From assembly GCF_018397995.1 (NCBI RefSeq), contig NZ_BBQH01000022.1, positions 56,480 through 120,479 of the forward strand: a stretch of 64,000 nt of DNA. The letters are read 5' to 3'. Shown here in pieces: positions 8,628-16,955 of the stretch; position 1 is the stretch's first letter; each line of letters opens with the position of its first letter. Origin of the DNA: Rhizomonospora bruguierae. Its GTDB lineage: Bacteria > Actinomycetota > Actinomycetes > Mycobacteriales > Micromonosporaceae. The notes under the pieces are model-generated. The model had not been told where the DNA came from. It saw nothing but the letters and a program-made list of their open reading frames with translations, and ran no database searches. The position numbers were made by a program, and so were the translations under genes.

Positions 8628-10153
8628 TCGATCACGTCGCCCTGCTCCCGGCGTACCTGGCCGGCGCCACGGCGGTGCTCGTCCTGCTGGTGGAGTTGCT
8701 GCTGGCCCGCCCGGGCGCGGTTCTGCTCTCGGGCGTGCTGGGTGCGGCGGCCACCGCCGTCGCGGCGGCGCTGGCCGCACGCGGTCCCGCTCGGGGCACC
8801 TTCTGCGGCGCGGGCGGCTGCTCGTACGTCCTCGACGACCGGGCGGCCCTGGTCGCGGCCCTGTTCGCGCTGCTGGCGCTCGGCGTGCTCGGGCTCTCCG
8901 CCGGTCACCTGCGCGCCGGGGCGGTACCGCCGGGCGAGTACTGCTTCCTGCTCGCCTGCTCGATGACGGGCGGCGTCGCGCTGGCCGGCGCGCGGGACCT
9001 GATCCTGCTGATCGTGGCGCTGGAGACGCTGACCCTGCCGCTGTACATCCTGGTGGGGCTGCGCCGCCGCACGGCGGCCGGTGCCATGGCTCCCAGTGCC
9101 GACGCCGCCGTCACGTTCTTCGTGGTCAGCGTCGTGGCGACCAGCGTGACCCTGCTCGGTGCGGCCCTGCTCTACGCCGGCACCGGGGCGGTCCGGTTCG
9201 CTCCGCTCGCCGCCACCCTCGCCGACGGCCCGCCCGCCCCGCTGCTCCCGCTGACCCGGGTCGGCGTGGTGCTGGTGCTGGCGGGGCTGGCGTTCAAGGT
9301 CGCGGCGGTGCCGTTCCACGCCTGGGCGCCCGCCACCTACGACGGTGCCCCGCTGCCCGTCGCCGCGTACCTGTCCACCGCCTCCAAGGTGGGCGGCGTG
9401 GTCGCCATCCTGGCCGTGGTGACCGGCGCGTTCCGCCCCGCGCTGGACGTGGCCGGCCCGGTGCTCGCCGCCCTCGCGGTCCTGACCATGACCGTCGGCA
9501 ACCTGGTGGCCCTGCGCCAGCGCCGGATGGTGCGGCTGCTCGCCTGGTCCTCGGTCGCCCAGGCCGGCTACATCCTCGCCCCGTTCGGCGCCTTCGCCGC
9601 CGCGGCGGGCCGCACCGGTGACGCCCTCGCCGCGGCGGTCGCGGCGGCCATCGCGTACACCGTCTTCTACGTGGTGATGGAGTTGGGCGCGTTCGCGGCG
9701 GTGACCGCGCTGCGCCCGCCGGACGCCGACGGCGGCGACCTGGCCGACTACCGCGCCGCCGCCCGCAGGTCCCCGTGGGTCGGTGCCGCGCTGGTGCTGG
9801 CCCTGGTCGGTCTCGCCGGCCTGCCGCCGGGGCTGGCCGGGCTGTTCGCCAAGGTGGCGGTGGTCCGCGCCCTGCTCGCCGGCGGCGCCGGCTGGCTGGC
9901 CGTGATCGTGGCCCTGAACGCGGTGATCGGCCTGGCGTACTACGTCCGCGTGGCCGCTCTCCTCTACGCGCCCGCCGACCCGCGCCCCGCCGCCCTGCCC
10001 GCCACCGCCCCGAGCCCCGCCGAGCCGCACGCCGTCGAGCCGCCGTCCACCCGGCCGGCCTGGCCGGTCGCCGCGGCGGTCGGCACCACCGCCCTTCTGG
10101 CCGTGCTTGTCGGCTTTGCCCCGCAAATCGTGCTCGCGTTTGCCGGGCGCTAG
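8624..10153 (+). CDS. nuoN: NADH-quinone oxidoreductase subunit N
   Basis: Third antiporter-like subunit, 509 aa and last of the operon. Signature residues: TM5 glutamate in LIVALETLTLPLYILVGL, TM7 lysine in GLAFKVAAVPFHAWAPATY, and LLAWSSVAQAGYIL. A Pro/Ala-rich loop (residues ~455–480) precedes the last helix. ATG overlaps the nuoM TGA. No clear terminator follows; the next gene has its own promoter. Confidence 0.94.
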   Translation: MIDHVALLPAYLAGATAVLVLLVELLLARPGAVLLSGVLGAAATAVAAALAARGPARGTFCGAGGCSYVLDDRAALVAALFALLALGVLGLSAGHLRAGAVPPGEYCFLLACSMTGGVALAGARDLILLIVALETLTLPLYILVGLRRRTAAGAMAPSADAAVTFFVVSVVATSVTLLGAALLYAGTGAVRFAPLAATLADGPPAPLLPLTRVGVVLVLAGLAFKVAAVPFHAWAPATYDGAPLPVAAYLSTASKVGGVVAILAVVTGAFRPALDVAGPVLAALAVLTMTVGNLVALRQRRMVRLLAWSSVAQAGYILAPFGAFAAAAGRTGDALAAAVAAAIAYTVFYVVMELGAFAAVTALRPPDADGGDLADYRAAARRSPWVGAALVLALVGLAGLPPGLAGLFAKVAVVRALLAGGAGWLAVIVALNAVIGLAYYVRVAALLYAPADPRPAALPATAPSPAEPHAVEPPSTRPAWPVAAAVGTTALLAVLVGFAPQIVLAFAGR

Positions 10154-10208
10154 CGCATTTACAGCAAACTCTCAGCCTTTGGTCGGATGAGCATGGGGTA
10201 ACACCACG

Positions 10209-10237
10209 TTGACACGGTTACGGGAATCGACTGATTT
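10209..10237 (+). promoter_or_regulatory. htpX promoter, TTGACA-17-TGATTT
   Basis: Perfect -35 hexamer TTGACA at 10209–10214 and TGATTT at 10232–10237 with 17-bp spacing, just upstream of the GAAGGAG ribosome-binding site of htpX. This suggests htpX is transcribed separately from the nuo operon. Confidence 0.55.
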
Positions 10238-10257
10238 TCCCCGCCGAAGGAGTCGAC

Positions 10258-11133
10258 GTGCACAGCCATCGAAACGGTCTCAAGACGGCGGCCCTGTTGG
10301 GGCTGCTCACCGCGCTCATCCTCGCGGTCGGTTACTGGTTCGGCGGCAGCTCCGGACTGGTCATCGCCGTGATCCTCTCGCTGGTCATGAACGCGACCAG
10401 CTACTTCTGGTCCGACAAGCTCGCCCTGCGGTCGATGGCCGCCCAGCCGGTCAGCGAGGCGCAGTTCCCCGAGCTGCACCGGATGGTCCGAGAACTGGCG
10501 ACCCAGGCCGGGCAGCCCATGCCCCGGCTCTACGTCAGCCCCACCATGCAACCGAACGCGTTTGCCACCGGCCGCAACCCGCAGCACGCCGCGGTCGCCG
10601 TGACCCAGGGCATCGTCCAGGTCCTCGACTACCGCGAACTGCGCGCCGTCATCGGCCACGAACTGTCCCACGTCTACAACCGGGACATCCTCATCTCCAG
10701 CGTGGCCGCCGCCCTCGCCGGCATCATCACCATGCTGGCGAACCTGGCGTGGTTCATCCCGCTCGGCAGCAACGACGAGGACGGCCCCAACATGGGCGCC
10801 ATCCTGCTCATGCTGATCCTTGGCCCGCTGGCCGCCACCATCATCCAGCTGGCCATCAGCCGCAGCCGCGAGTACCAGGCCGACCAGTCCGGCGCCCAGC
10901 TCACCAACGACCCGCTGGCGCTGGCCAGCGCGCTGCGGAAGATCAGCGCCGGCACCCGCATGCACCCGCTGCCCGCCGACGGCACCCTCGCCAGCAGCGC
11001 CCACCTGATGATCGCCAACCCGCTGCGCCCCAGCGGCATCGCCGCCCTCTTCTCCACCCACCCCCCGATGGAGCAGCGCATCGCGCGGCTGGAGCGGATG
11101 GCGATGAACGCCGGGCCGATCCAGTACCGCTGA
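10258..11133 (+). CDS. htpX: HtpX membrane zinc metalloprotease (M48B)
   Basis: Membrane-bound quality-control protease, 291 aa. Two N-terminal helices (residues ~10–48), the zinc site HELSH at 134–138, and the third ligand glutamate in [14 protein letters not shown]; two further helices lie between. GTG 10258 is preceded by GAAGGAG. HtpX is thought to degrade misfolded membrane proteins in concert with FtsH. In Streptomyces the gene also follows the second nuo cluster (from memory), so the linkage looks ancestral. Confidence 0.95.
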   Translation: MHSHRNGLKTAALLGLLTALILAVGYWFGGSSGLVIAVILSLVMNATSYFWSDKLALRSMAAQPVSEAQFPELHRMVRELATQAGQPMPRLYVSPTMQPNAFATGRNPQHAAVAVTQGIVQVLDYRELRAVIGHELSHVYNRDILISSVAAALAGIITMLANLAWFIPLGSNDEDGPNMGAILLMLILGPLAATIIQLAISRSREYQADQSGAQLTNDPLALASALRKISAGTRMHPLPADGTLASSAHLMIANPLRPSGIAALFSTHPPMEQRIARLERMAMNAGPIQYR

Positions 11134-11148
11134 ACCCCTGCACACCAA

Positions 11149-11177
11149 GGGCCGCGCCGGTTCACCCGGCGCGGCCC
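11149..11177. terminator. bidirectional terminator between htpX and yajQ
   Basis: Perfect 12-bp GC stem GGGCCGCGCCGG (11149–11160) pairing with CCGGCGCGGCCC (11166–11177), loop of five. It lies between two convergent genes and probably terminates both. There is no T-tract, which is usual in high-GC actinobacteria. Confidence 0.75.
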
Positions 11178-11191
11178 CCACCGTCCCCGGC

Positions 11192-11686
11192 TCAGCGGTA
11201 GTTCGTGAACTGGAGGGCCACCCCGAAGTCCTCCTGCTTCAGCAGCGCTATCACCGCCTGCAGGTCGTCCTTCTTCTTCCCGGTGACCCGAAGTTGGTCG
11301 CCCTGGATCTGCGCCTGGACGCCCTTGGGCCCCTCGTCGCGGATCTTCTTGCTGATCGCCTTCGCCTTCTCCGAGTCGATCCCCTGGATGACCGTCGCGT
11401 CGACCTTGTAGCCCTTCCCGGACTGCTGCGGCTCCCCGGCATCCAGCGACTTCAGCGAAATCTGCCGCTTGACCAGCTTCTCCTTGAACACGTCCAGGGC
11501 CGCTCGCACCCGGTCCTCAGTCTCCGCCCGCACCGTCACCCCGGTCTCGCCCGACCAGGCGATCTCCGCCCCGGTCCCCCGGAAGTCGAACCGCGTCGAC
11601 AGCTCCTTCTCGGTCTGCCGCAGGGCGTTGTCCACCTCCTGCCGGTCCACCTTGCTGACGATGTCGAACGAAGGATTGGCGGCCAT
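11192..11686 (-). CDS. yajQ: YajQ family cyclic-di-GMP-/nucleotide-binding protein
   Basis: 164-aa member of the UPF0234/YajQ family, two ferredoxin-like domains. N-terminus [12 protein letters not shown] and the [11 protein letters not shown] and [18 protein letters not shown] segments are characteristic. Start set at ATG 11686 (MAANPSFD) rather than upstream GTG/ATG codons that encode non-conserved sequence. In Xanthomonas a homologue binds c-di-GMP; function in actinobacteria is not established. Convergent with htpX; divergent from tRNA-Tyr. Confidence 0.93.
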   Translation of the reverse strand: MAANPSFDIVSKVDRQEVDNALRQTEKELSTRFDFRGTGAEIAWSGETGVTVRAETEDRVRAALDVFKEKLVKRQISLKSLDAGEPQQSGKGYKVDATVIQGIDSEKAKAISKKIRDEGPKGVQAQIQGDQLRVTGKKKDDLQAVIALLKQEDFGVALQFTNYR

Positions 11687-11749
11687 GCTCGAACTCCCGG
11701 CGCTTCGTGTGTGGTCTGTGGTCCCTAACAACATGCCGACGGTACCCGG

Positions 11750-11780
11750 TTGCACCCGGACCCCCTCATGCCGCTATCCT
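11750..11780 (+). promoter_or_regulatory. possible tRNA-Tyr promoter, TTGCAC-19-TATCCT
   Basis: TTGCAC at 11750–11755 and TATCCT at 11775–11780 stand about 36 bp before the tRNA-Tyr 5' end. The 19-bp spacing is long, so this is tentative. Confidence 0.35.
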
Positions 11781-11815
11781 TGCTTCCGCTGCTGCGTACG
11801 CGCGGCGGTATCCCA

Positions 11816-11899
11816 GGCGGGTTGCCCGAGCGGCCAATGGGAGCGGACTGTAAATCCGTCGCGAAAGCTACAGAGGTTCGAATCCTCTACCCGCCACCA
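11816..11899 (+). tRNA. tRNA-Tyr (GTA)
   Basis: Class II tRNA with acceptor GGCGGGT/ACCCGCC, anticodon GTA in CTGTAAATCC, a long variable arm, T-loop GGTTCGAATCC and an encoded CCA end. It is the attachment site of the AICE: its 3' part (11848–11901) is repeated at 24397–24450. The tRNA remains intact at the left junction because the element supplies the 3' half. Confidence 0.97.
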
Positions 11900-11901
11900 G
11901 G
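11848..11901 (+). repeat. attL, 54-bp direct repeat
   Basis: Left copy of the attachment repeat, running from CTGTAAATCC in the anticodon arm to CCACCAGG just past the tRNA 3' end. Identical over all 54 bases to 24397–24450. Bases just outside (GGA before, TGCAC after) differ from the right copy, which fixes the limits. Confidence 0.95.
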
Positions 11902-11906
11902 TGCAC

Positions 11907-11950
11907 AAAGAGGCCCCTGACCAGCGAGAACGCCGGTCAGGGGCCTCTTT
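11907..11950 (+). terminator. element-borne terminator behind tRNA-Tyr
   Basis: Perfect 16-bp stem AAAGAGGCCCCTGACC (11907–11922) pairing with GGTCAGGGGCCTCTTT (11935–11950), loop of 12. The flanking A and T runs let it work in both directions: for tRNA-Tyr on the plus strand and for int on the minus strand. A similar but weaker hairpin follows attR. Confidence 0.8.
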
Positions 11951-11962
11951 CGTGAGTCTCGC

Positions 11963-13408
11963 TCAGTCCCGCTCTGGCTCGTTCGATCTCGCCGGTCGCG
12001 TCGTATTCGCGTCGGCGTTTTCCGCACCTCCTAGCGCGGCCTCGATCCGGCGGCGGGCGGCTTCCTCCTGGCCGTAGACGCACTTCGCGTAGACCCGCAT
12101 GAGGACGTTCACGCTGTGCCCGGCCCACTCGGCGACCTGGGTAGCCGGTACTCCGGCGTTGAGCCAGAGCGACACGGCCGCGTGGCGCAGGTCGTAGGGA
12201 CGGCGGGCCAGCGGCGAGCGCTGCTGAGCCGCCGTGAGCACCTTTGTCCGTGCGTCCCGCCATGCCTTCCCGTAGGTGTTGTTCGGGATGGGCTGGCCGG
12301 CGGTGGGCACGTATCGCCCACCGGGGCCGCGCCGGGTCACGAACAGCTTGCCGTTCGATCCGGGCGGGTACTCCTTGACGTGGTGGTCGAGCAGCCGCAC
12401 GAGCGGCGGCGGCACCGGAACGTCCCTCGTGGCCGCCTTGGCGCGGTGCTTCAACTCTCGATCTTCGGTGGTGTCGTCTCCGTCGCCCCAATCGCGGCCG
12501 ACGGCCACCGTCGAGCCGGTGAGGTGCAGTACGCCCCACCCCCCACGTCGAGCGGGCCGCTCGTACTCGTCTTCCCGCAGGTGAAGCACCTCTTCGGGGC
12601 GCAGAGCGGCGTAGTACATGCAACCGAAGAACGCTTCCAACTCGGGCACGGAGCGCCCCACCTCGGCGAGCAGCGCTCGCGCCTGATCGGGATTAACCAC
12701 CGCCCCCCGGTCGACCTCATCGGCCGTCTTCGGCGCGGTCCAGCTCACCAGAGACATCGGGTGCGCGTCGAGTAGCCGCAGCTCAACGGCGTACTTCAAC
12801 GCCCCGGAGAAGACGGCCCGCTTGCGGGCGATCGTGCTGGCCGACGCGGCGGCACCGTCCATCCGCAGGGCAAGCGTGTCGAGCGCCTTCCGCACCAACG
12901 CGGCGTCGGCGAGCGCGGCCAGGTCGACGGTGTTGGCCATGAGCCAGCGCACGGCGGCGGCGTGGTCGGGAGGTGGCTCCCCAGCGTCGCGGCGGGCCTT
13001 GTTGAACACCCACCCGTAGAGCGCGGCACGTAGCGCCTTGTCGCTGGGCACGCCCCGGTCGGTCGCGAGCAGTGCCGGGGTGACGGTCGCCAACGTCTCG
13101 GCGATCCCCTTGCGGTGCTTTGCCGACGCGCGGGGCCACTTCATGTCGACGTAGGCAACGGCGTGCTCGTACCACGACCGGGTGTTGAGCGCTCGCGCCA
13201 TCGGCTCGGGCAGGCCGCTGACCTCATCGAACGCAACGCCTTCCCGCTGCGCAACGATCAGCTTGGCACGGAAGCTTTCGGCGAGCGCCCGCGTCGCGTA
13301 GGTCTTCCGGAACGGCTTCTTCGCGACGAACCAGCGAACGGAGTAGCTGGCCTTTTTCTGGCTGCGGTTTGGGAGGATGCTCCACACCCGTACGTCGTAG
13401 CTGCTCAT
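11963..13408 (-). CDS. int: AICE tyrosine integrase
   Basis: 481-aa site-specific recombinase that would integrate and excise the element at tRNA-Tyr. Catalytic residues: R270 in YYAALRPEEVLHL, the PYDLRHA box with R408 (Y405 takes the place of the usual first His, a common variant in actinomycete integrases), H431 in AGHS, and nucleophile Y440 in MRVYAKCVYG. An N-terminal AP2-like arm-binding region and a core-binding domain precede. ATG overlaps the xis stop (ATGA), so the two are co-translated. Closest to attL, as expected. Confidence 0.95.
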   Translation of the reverse strand: MSSYDVRVWSILPNRSQKKASYSVRWFVAKKPFRKTYATRALAESFRAKLIVAQREGVAFDEVSGLPEPMARALNTRSWYEHAVAYVDMKWPRASAKHRKGIAETLATVTPALLATDRGVPSDKALRAALYGWVFNKARRDAGEPPPDHAAAVRWLMANTVDLAALADAALVRKALDTLALRMDGAAASASTIARKRAVFSGALKYAVELRLLDAHPMSLVSWTAPKTADEVDRGAVVNPDQARALLAEVGRSVPELEAFFGCMYYAALRPEEVLHLREDEYERPARRGGWGVLHLTGSTVAVGRDWGDGDDTTEDRELKHRAKAATRDVPVPPPLVRLLDHHVKEYPPGSNGKLFVTRRGPGGRYVPTAGQPIPNNTYGKAWRDARTKVLTAAQQRSPLARRPYDLRHAAVSLWLNAGVPATQVAEWAGHSVNVLMRVYAKCVYGQEEAARRRIEAALGGAENADANTTRPARSNEPERD

Positions 13409-13608
13409 GCTGCCTCTTCATGGTCGTCGATCCAGTTGTCCAGGTCACGGCGGCGGACGTACAGGCTGCCGTTGGGGTACTTGATGGTTCGGGGGGCGCG
13501 GCCGGTGGCCTTCCAGCGGAAGAATGTCGACCGGGGCACGCGGAGTTCGTCCAGGACTTCGGCGAGGGTGAGCAGGTTCCCGGTCGGGGTGCGGCGGGCG
13601 GCGGTCAT
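13405..13608 (-). CDS. xis: excisionase-type helix-turn-helix protein
   Basis: 67-aa MerR/excisionase-fold protein: LLTLAEVLDELRVPRSTFFR forms the winged helix and PNGSLYVRRRDLDNWI the wing and tail. Such proteins bind attachment DNA and steer Int towards excision. It overlaps int downstream and the small upstream gene (ATGA on both sides). The assignment as Xis rests on size, fold and position. Confidence 0.85.
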   Translation of the reverse strand: MTAARRTPTGNLLTLAEVLDELRVPRSTFFRWKATGRAPRTIKYPNGSLYVRRRDLDNWIDDHEEAA

Positions 13609-13772
13609 GGGCGGGTGTCCTCCCTCGGGGCGGCGTCGAGGTAGATGCGCTGGAACATCGGGGATCGGCGGTCGGGGGAGGGCCGGGAGACGGAGCGGAT
13701 GTGCAGCACTTGGGCGATGGCGGCGAGCGCTGCGGCTGTTTCAGCGGGTGTGCCGTGCAGCCTGATTCGCAT
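13605..13772 (-). CDS. small AICE protein with GTPAE motif
   Basis: 55-aa protein (MRIRLHGTPAETAAALAAIA…). It shares the pattern L-x-GTPAE-x2-AALAA, followed by a short Arg/Pro segment and a YL strand, with the 100-aa product at 16653–16955, so the two look paralogous. Start ATG 13772 has GGAAGG eight bases upstream; a GTG at 13802 is an alternative. Overlaps xis. Function unknown; similar small proteins occur in other actinobacterial elements (from memory). Confidence 0.65.
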   Translation of the reverse strand: MRIRLHGTPAETAAALAAIAQVLHIRSVSRPSPDRRSPMFQRIYLDAAPREDTRP

Positions 13773-13994
13773 CGTGGGTGCCTTCCGGTGGGTGCTGGTC
13801 ACTTGTGGAGGGTGGGGTAGGCGGTGCGGCAGAACGGCTTAGAGCGGCCCTCTGAGAGCCACGGAGACGCAAGATCCGGGCAGGGTTGGGGTAAGGCATA
13901 GGGCCGAACTGTCTGTGCGGCTCTCAGCGGGCCGTTTCTGGGTGTCGGCTGGCGGTCGGTGGTCCGGACGCGGTCGGGAAGGGGCCGGGAGGCG

Positions 13995-14219
13995 GTGACA
14001 CGGTGACAGTCGGGTGGTCGGACGGGTGTTCGTGCTGGTCAGCCGGGGTTTTGTGTTGTCACCGGGTGGTGGTGACAGGTGGTGACAGCGGTGACAGCCG
14101 TCCGGGGGTGTCACCGCTGTCACCGGCCTGTCACCGGGGGGTGGTGACAGCGGTTCAGGTGGTGTGAGCTGCGGAAACGTGGCCGGCGGGCGGAGTTGTC
14201 ACCGTGTCACCGCTGTCAC
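13995..14219. repeat. iteron-like GTGACA/TGTCAC repeat cluster (candidate origin)
   Basis: Thirteen copies of GTGACA or its complement occur within 225 bp, many in 8–11 bp phasing: GTGACA at 13995, 14003, 14072, 14082, 14091, 14144; TGTCAC at 14057, 14109, 14118, 14129, 14197, 14205, 14214. The cluster spans the gap between the DUF3987 gene and the xis-side genes and runs into the 3' end of the DUF3987 gene. Arrays like this next to replication genes are typical of iteron origins. The rest of the 13773–14154 gap has no gene I can support. Confidence 0.7.
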
Positions 14220-15738
14220 CGCCCTCGGCGGTGAGGTCGGCGGCGCGGGGGTGGACTTCGTACCCGCCGGTCTCGGTGGCCCTGACCCAGCCGTGGGCGG
14301 TGAGGACGTCCAGCACGTTCGCCACGTCGGCGGCGCGGGGCAGTTGCCGGTGACAGCGGCGGTGCAGTTCCCGGCGGGTGAAGGCGCTCATGCCCTTGGC
14401 GGTGACGATGGCCAGGACACGGCGCGCGGTTTCGGTGGCGGCGTCGGCGGTGATGGTGGCCATGGCGGCGCGGTAGTGGGCGGCGAAGAACTCCGCCAGC
14501 CTCACGGCGTCGGCCATCCGGTCGGCGTCGATCGGGCGACGCCACGCGTCGGCGGGGTGGTGGGCGACGTGCAACAGGCCGGCCAGCCGCAGCGTGGCAC
14601 CGGACAGCTTGTTGCCCCATTCCCGCATGTCGTGCAGGCTCCCGCCGGGCCGTAGCTCGGCTTCCACCTGCTCGGCGGCGGCCCGCCGCACCGTGCCGGC
14701 TTCCTCGGTGAGCACGACCACCGCCGGGTCTTCCCACTCGGCGAACGTGGCGGCCAGGTCGTGTATCCGGTGCCGGTAGCCGGCGGCCACCTGCTCGGGC
14801 ACCGGCAGCGTGTCGACGGCCCGGTAGCCGGCCATCGACACCGGGAGCGCGAACAGGAACCGTGCCGGCAGGCCACGGCCGGCGAGCCCGGCGTTTCCGC
14901 CGAACTGGCGCAGCACGACCGGTTGCGCCATCACGCACACGGTCAGCGCAGGCTTGTCGATGGAGGCACCTTCACGGGTGGTCCGTTCGTTGCTCATCGG
15001 CTGCCCCGCGTGGCCTTTCAGGTAGGGGTCAAGGTTCGGGGCACCGGAGTAGCGGCCGGCGAGGGTGTCGAAGATCCCGCCTTCATCCGAGATGATCGCC
15101 ATGCGTCCACCGTTGGCGGCCATGAGGCTGATGAGCGCTTCCGGGGTGGCGTCGTCCGTGATGAGTTTCGGCAGGCCGGGCACGGTGATGGCCTCGGCGG
15201 CGATGGCGGCGGCCACCGCCTCGGCCGCTGCATCGTCGCGCTTGCCGGGGTCGGTGGCCTTCGCCGCTTGGGCTTTGGCCTGCTCGGCTTGCCGGTCGGC
15301 GATGTCCCGTAGGGCGGCGGCTTCGGCGATCCTCGGCCGCATGGCGTCGGCGAGCGTCGACTGTGCCGCGAACAGGGGCGCGGTCATGGCTCGGTGGACT
15401 GGGCTCTTGCGTTCGCCGGGGCCGGCGATGACGGCGGCGAACACGTTCACCGGCTCCCGCCACCCGGCTACCGGCTCGACTTCCAGCCGGCCGCCCGCGC
15501 ACGCCGAGAGGCTGGCCACGGCGAGGGTGCCGGCCATGGCCGGGTCGGTCTGGGTGAACCGGGCCACGCCGGTCACCATGTCGCCGAGCCAGCGGGGGAA
15601 CACGTCGACCGGGAACGGCGGCGGCGCGGCGGTGGGGCCGGTCAAGGGCACTGGAACATCCCACAGCGGGCCGCCCGGGGTTTCCTCTCCGGTGGCTGCC
15701 TGGTGGTCGGTGACCAGGTGCAGACGGGCGGCGCTCAT
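14155..15738 (-). CDS. DUF3987 (YfjI-like) AICE replication protein
   Basis: 527-aa protein of the DUF3987 group, found beside primase-polymerases in AICEs and phages and thought to supply a helicase/ATPase-like activity. Visible: a degenerate P-loop AGPGERKS at about 105–112 and an acidic Walker-B-like IISDEGGIF at about 214–222; C-terminal winged-helix-like RRELHRRCHRQLPR. The last ~25 codons contain GTGACA repeats (GGDSGDTV), so coding and iteron-like sequence overlap. Its ATG overlaps the primase-polymerase stop (ATGA). Confidence 0.85.
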   Translation of the reverse strand: MSAARLHLVTDHQAATGEETPGGPLWDVPVPLTGPTAAPPPFPVDVFPRWLGDMVTGVARFTQTDPAMAGTLAVASLSACAGGRLEVEPVAGWREPVNVFAAVIAGPGERKSPVHRAMTAPLFAAQSTLADAMRPRIAEAAALRDIADRQAEQAKAQAAKATDPGKRDDAAAEAVAAAIAAEAITVPGLPKLITDDATPEALISLMAANGGRMAIISDEGGIFDTLAGRYSGAPNLDPYLKGHAGQPMSNERTTREGASIDKPALTVCVMAQPVVLRQFGGNAGLAGRGLPARFLFALPVSMAGYRAVDTLPVPEQVAAGYRHRIHDLAATFAEWEDPAVVVLTEEAGTVRRAAAEQVEAELRPGGSLHDMREWGNKLSGATLRLAGLLHVAHHPADAWRRPIDADRMADAVRLAEFFAAHYRAAMATITADAATETARRVLAIVTAKGMSAFTRRELHRRCHRQLPRAADVANVLDVLTAHGWVRATETGGYEVHPRAADLTAEGGDSGDTVTTPPAGHVSAAHTT

Positions 15739-16637
15739 GCGGCCACCTGCCTCGGTCGACGGGCACCAGCAGCGAGGCCGGATCGGACGGTGCGGAATGC
15801 CTCGGTGGTGCGCAGCCCGGCGTCAACGCCTGCCTGTTCCAGCAGGGCTTGGGCGTCGTCCTCGGTGAGCGCGCCACCGGCCACCAACTGGCCGAGCGCC
15901 ACAGCGGCGATGTAGAGCGTGCGGTTGCGCTCGCCCGAGGCGGCGGTGACCACCCGTGCCACCTCGCGGTCGATGGCGGCCCGCACGTACGCCCCGCTGC
16001 GGTTGGCGGGCAGGTCGACCACCACCCGCTGCTGCGGTGGCAGCGGCGCGGGGGTGAGCGGCCCGGCCAGCCACCGGGGCAGCGGGGCCGGGTCGGTGTC
16101 CAGGTCGACCACGTACGGCCGTCCGGCAACGGTTGAGCCGGCGGCGACGACGTAGCCGCCGTGAGCGCGGGTGTCGACCATCGGCCCAAGCGTCCCGGCC
16201 GTGTTGCGCAGGTCGGGGCCGGTGGCCGGGTGCTGGTAGTAGAGGTGAGTGCCACCCCGCCCGGTGCTCACGGTGTAGGTCGGCTCGATGCCGGCCCCGT
16301 GCCGGCCGGCCAGGTCGGTGAGGGTGTCCAGCCCGGTCGGGCCGTTGGTGTCGTCCTTGGGGACGTCCAGGTCGACCACCACCAGCAGCGACGGGCCGCA
16401 CGCGATGCCGATGCCGTAGGGCCGGGCCGACCATGCCCGGCGGATGCGGTCGGGATCGGTGGTGGCGCGGGCTTCCCACCCGAGGTGCCGGCCAGCGGCC
16501 CGGCAGCGGGGGTCGCGGCCGGTGCACTGGTCAGTGGGGTGGTCGGGGAACGCGGGTCGCTTGTCGTCGGGTCGGAGCGGGAAGACGTGCCAGCCGTGTT
16601 CGGCGTGGGTGAGTGCGATGGTGAGCAGGTCAGACAC
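15735..16637 (-). CDS. bifunctional DNA primase/polymerase (prim-pol)
   Basis: 300-aa archaeo-eukaryotic-type primase. N-terminal motif AEHGWHVFPLRPDDKRP; metal-binding D89 and D91 in VVVDLDVPK; the GGTHLYY motif with H131; and VDTRAHGGYVVAAGS. Family members make primers and can extend DNA, and define one of the replication types of AICEs. It is co-transcribed with the DUF3987 gene, with which it overlaps by 4 bp. Confidence 0.92.
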   Translation of the reverse strand: MSDLLTIALTHAEHGWHVFPLRPDDKRPAFPDHPTDQCTGRDPRCRAAGRHLGWEARATTDPDRIRRAWSARPYGIGIACGPSLLVVVDLDVPKDDTNGPTGLDTLTDLAGRHGAGIEPTYTVSTGRGGTHLYYQHPATGPDLRNTAGTLGPMVDTRAHGGYVVAAGSTVAGRPYVVDLDTDPAPLPRWLAGPLTPAPLPPQQRVVVDLPANRSGAYVRAAIDREVARVVTAASGERNRTLYIAAVALGQLVAGGALTEDDAQALLEQAGVDAGLRTTEAFRTVRSGLAAGARRPRQVAA

Positions 16638-16652
16638 GGTGTTGTCTCCTGT

Positions 16653-16955
16653 TCAGGCGGTGCGACGGGCGCGGGCGGCGGCCAGGTCGATCAGCGCGCC
16701 TCCGGCATCAGTGGTGTCGGCGGCCGGGCGGGGCCGGTCGGCGGTGGTGGCGACGTTGAGCCGCAGGTACAGCCGGTGCCGGCCGGTGTCGGCACCGGTC
16801 AGCGGCCGGCGGGTGCCGCGTTGGGTGAGGTGACCGACAGCGGCCAGAGCAGCGGCAGCGGCGTCCAGCTCGGCCGGCGTGCCGGTCAGCCAGATCTCCA
16901 AGCCGGACAGACGCGGGTCACGGGGCGATGCCCCGTCGCGTCGCGCGGCGGGCAT
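16653..16955 (-). CDS. small AICE protein with GTPAE motif (paralogue)
   Basis: 100-aa product: a basic N-terminus, then LEIWLTGTPAELDAAAAALA and a RLYLRLNVA strand, and an Ala/Arg-rich tail. The GTPAE segment and following strand match the shorter product at 13605–13772. ATG 16955 overlaps by one base the stop of the preceding gene. No known function; possibly a DNA-binding or replication accessory protein because of position. Confidence 0.65.
   Translation of the reverse strand: MPAARRDGASPRDPRLSGLEIWLTGTPAELDAAAAALAAVGHLTQRGTRRPLTGADTGRHRLYLRLNVATTADRPRPAADTTDAGGALIDLAAARARRTA

Noticed and set aside
5028-10126. Very long open frames on the minus strand opposite the nuo genes
   Set aside because: They mirror high third-position GC of the real genes, have Arg/Gly/His-rich nonsense composition and no family features.
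13839-14123. 94-codon minus-strand frame in the iteron region
   Set aside because: Low-complexity Pro/Arg/Thr sequence made from the repeats themselves, no ribosome-binding site.
15083-16527. Alternative-frame proteins inside the prim-pol/DUF3987 genes
   Set aside because: Arg/Pro-rich shadows of the real genes without motifs.
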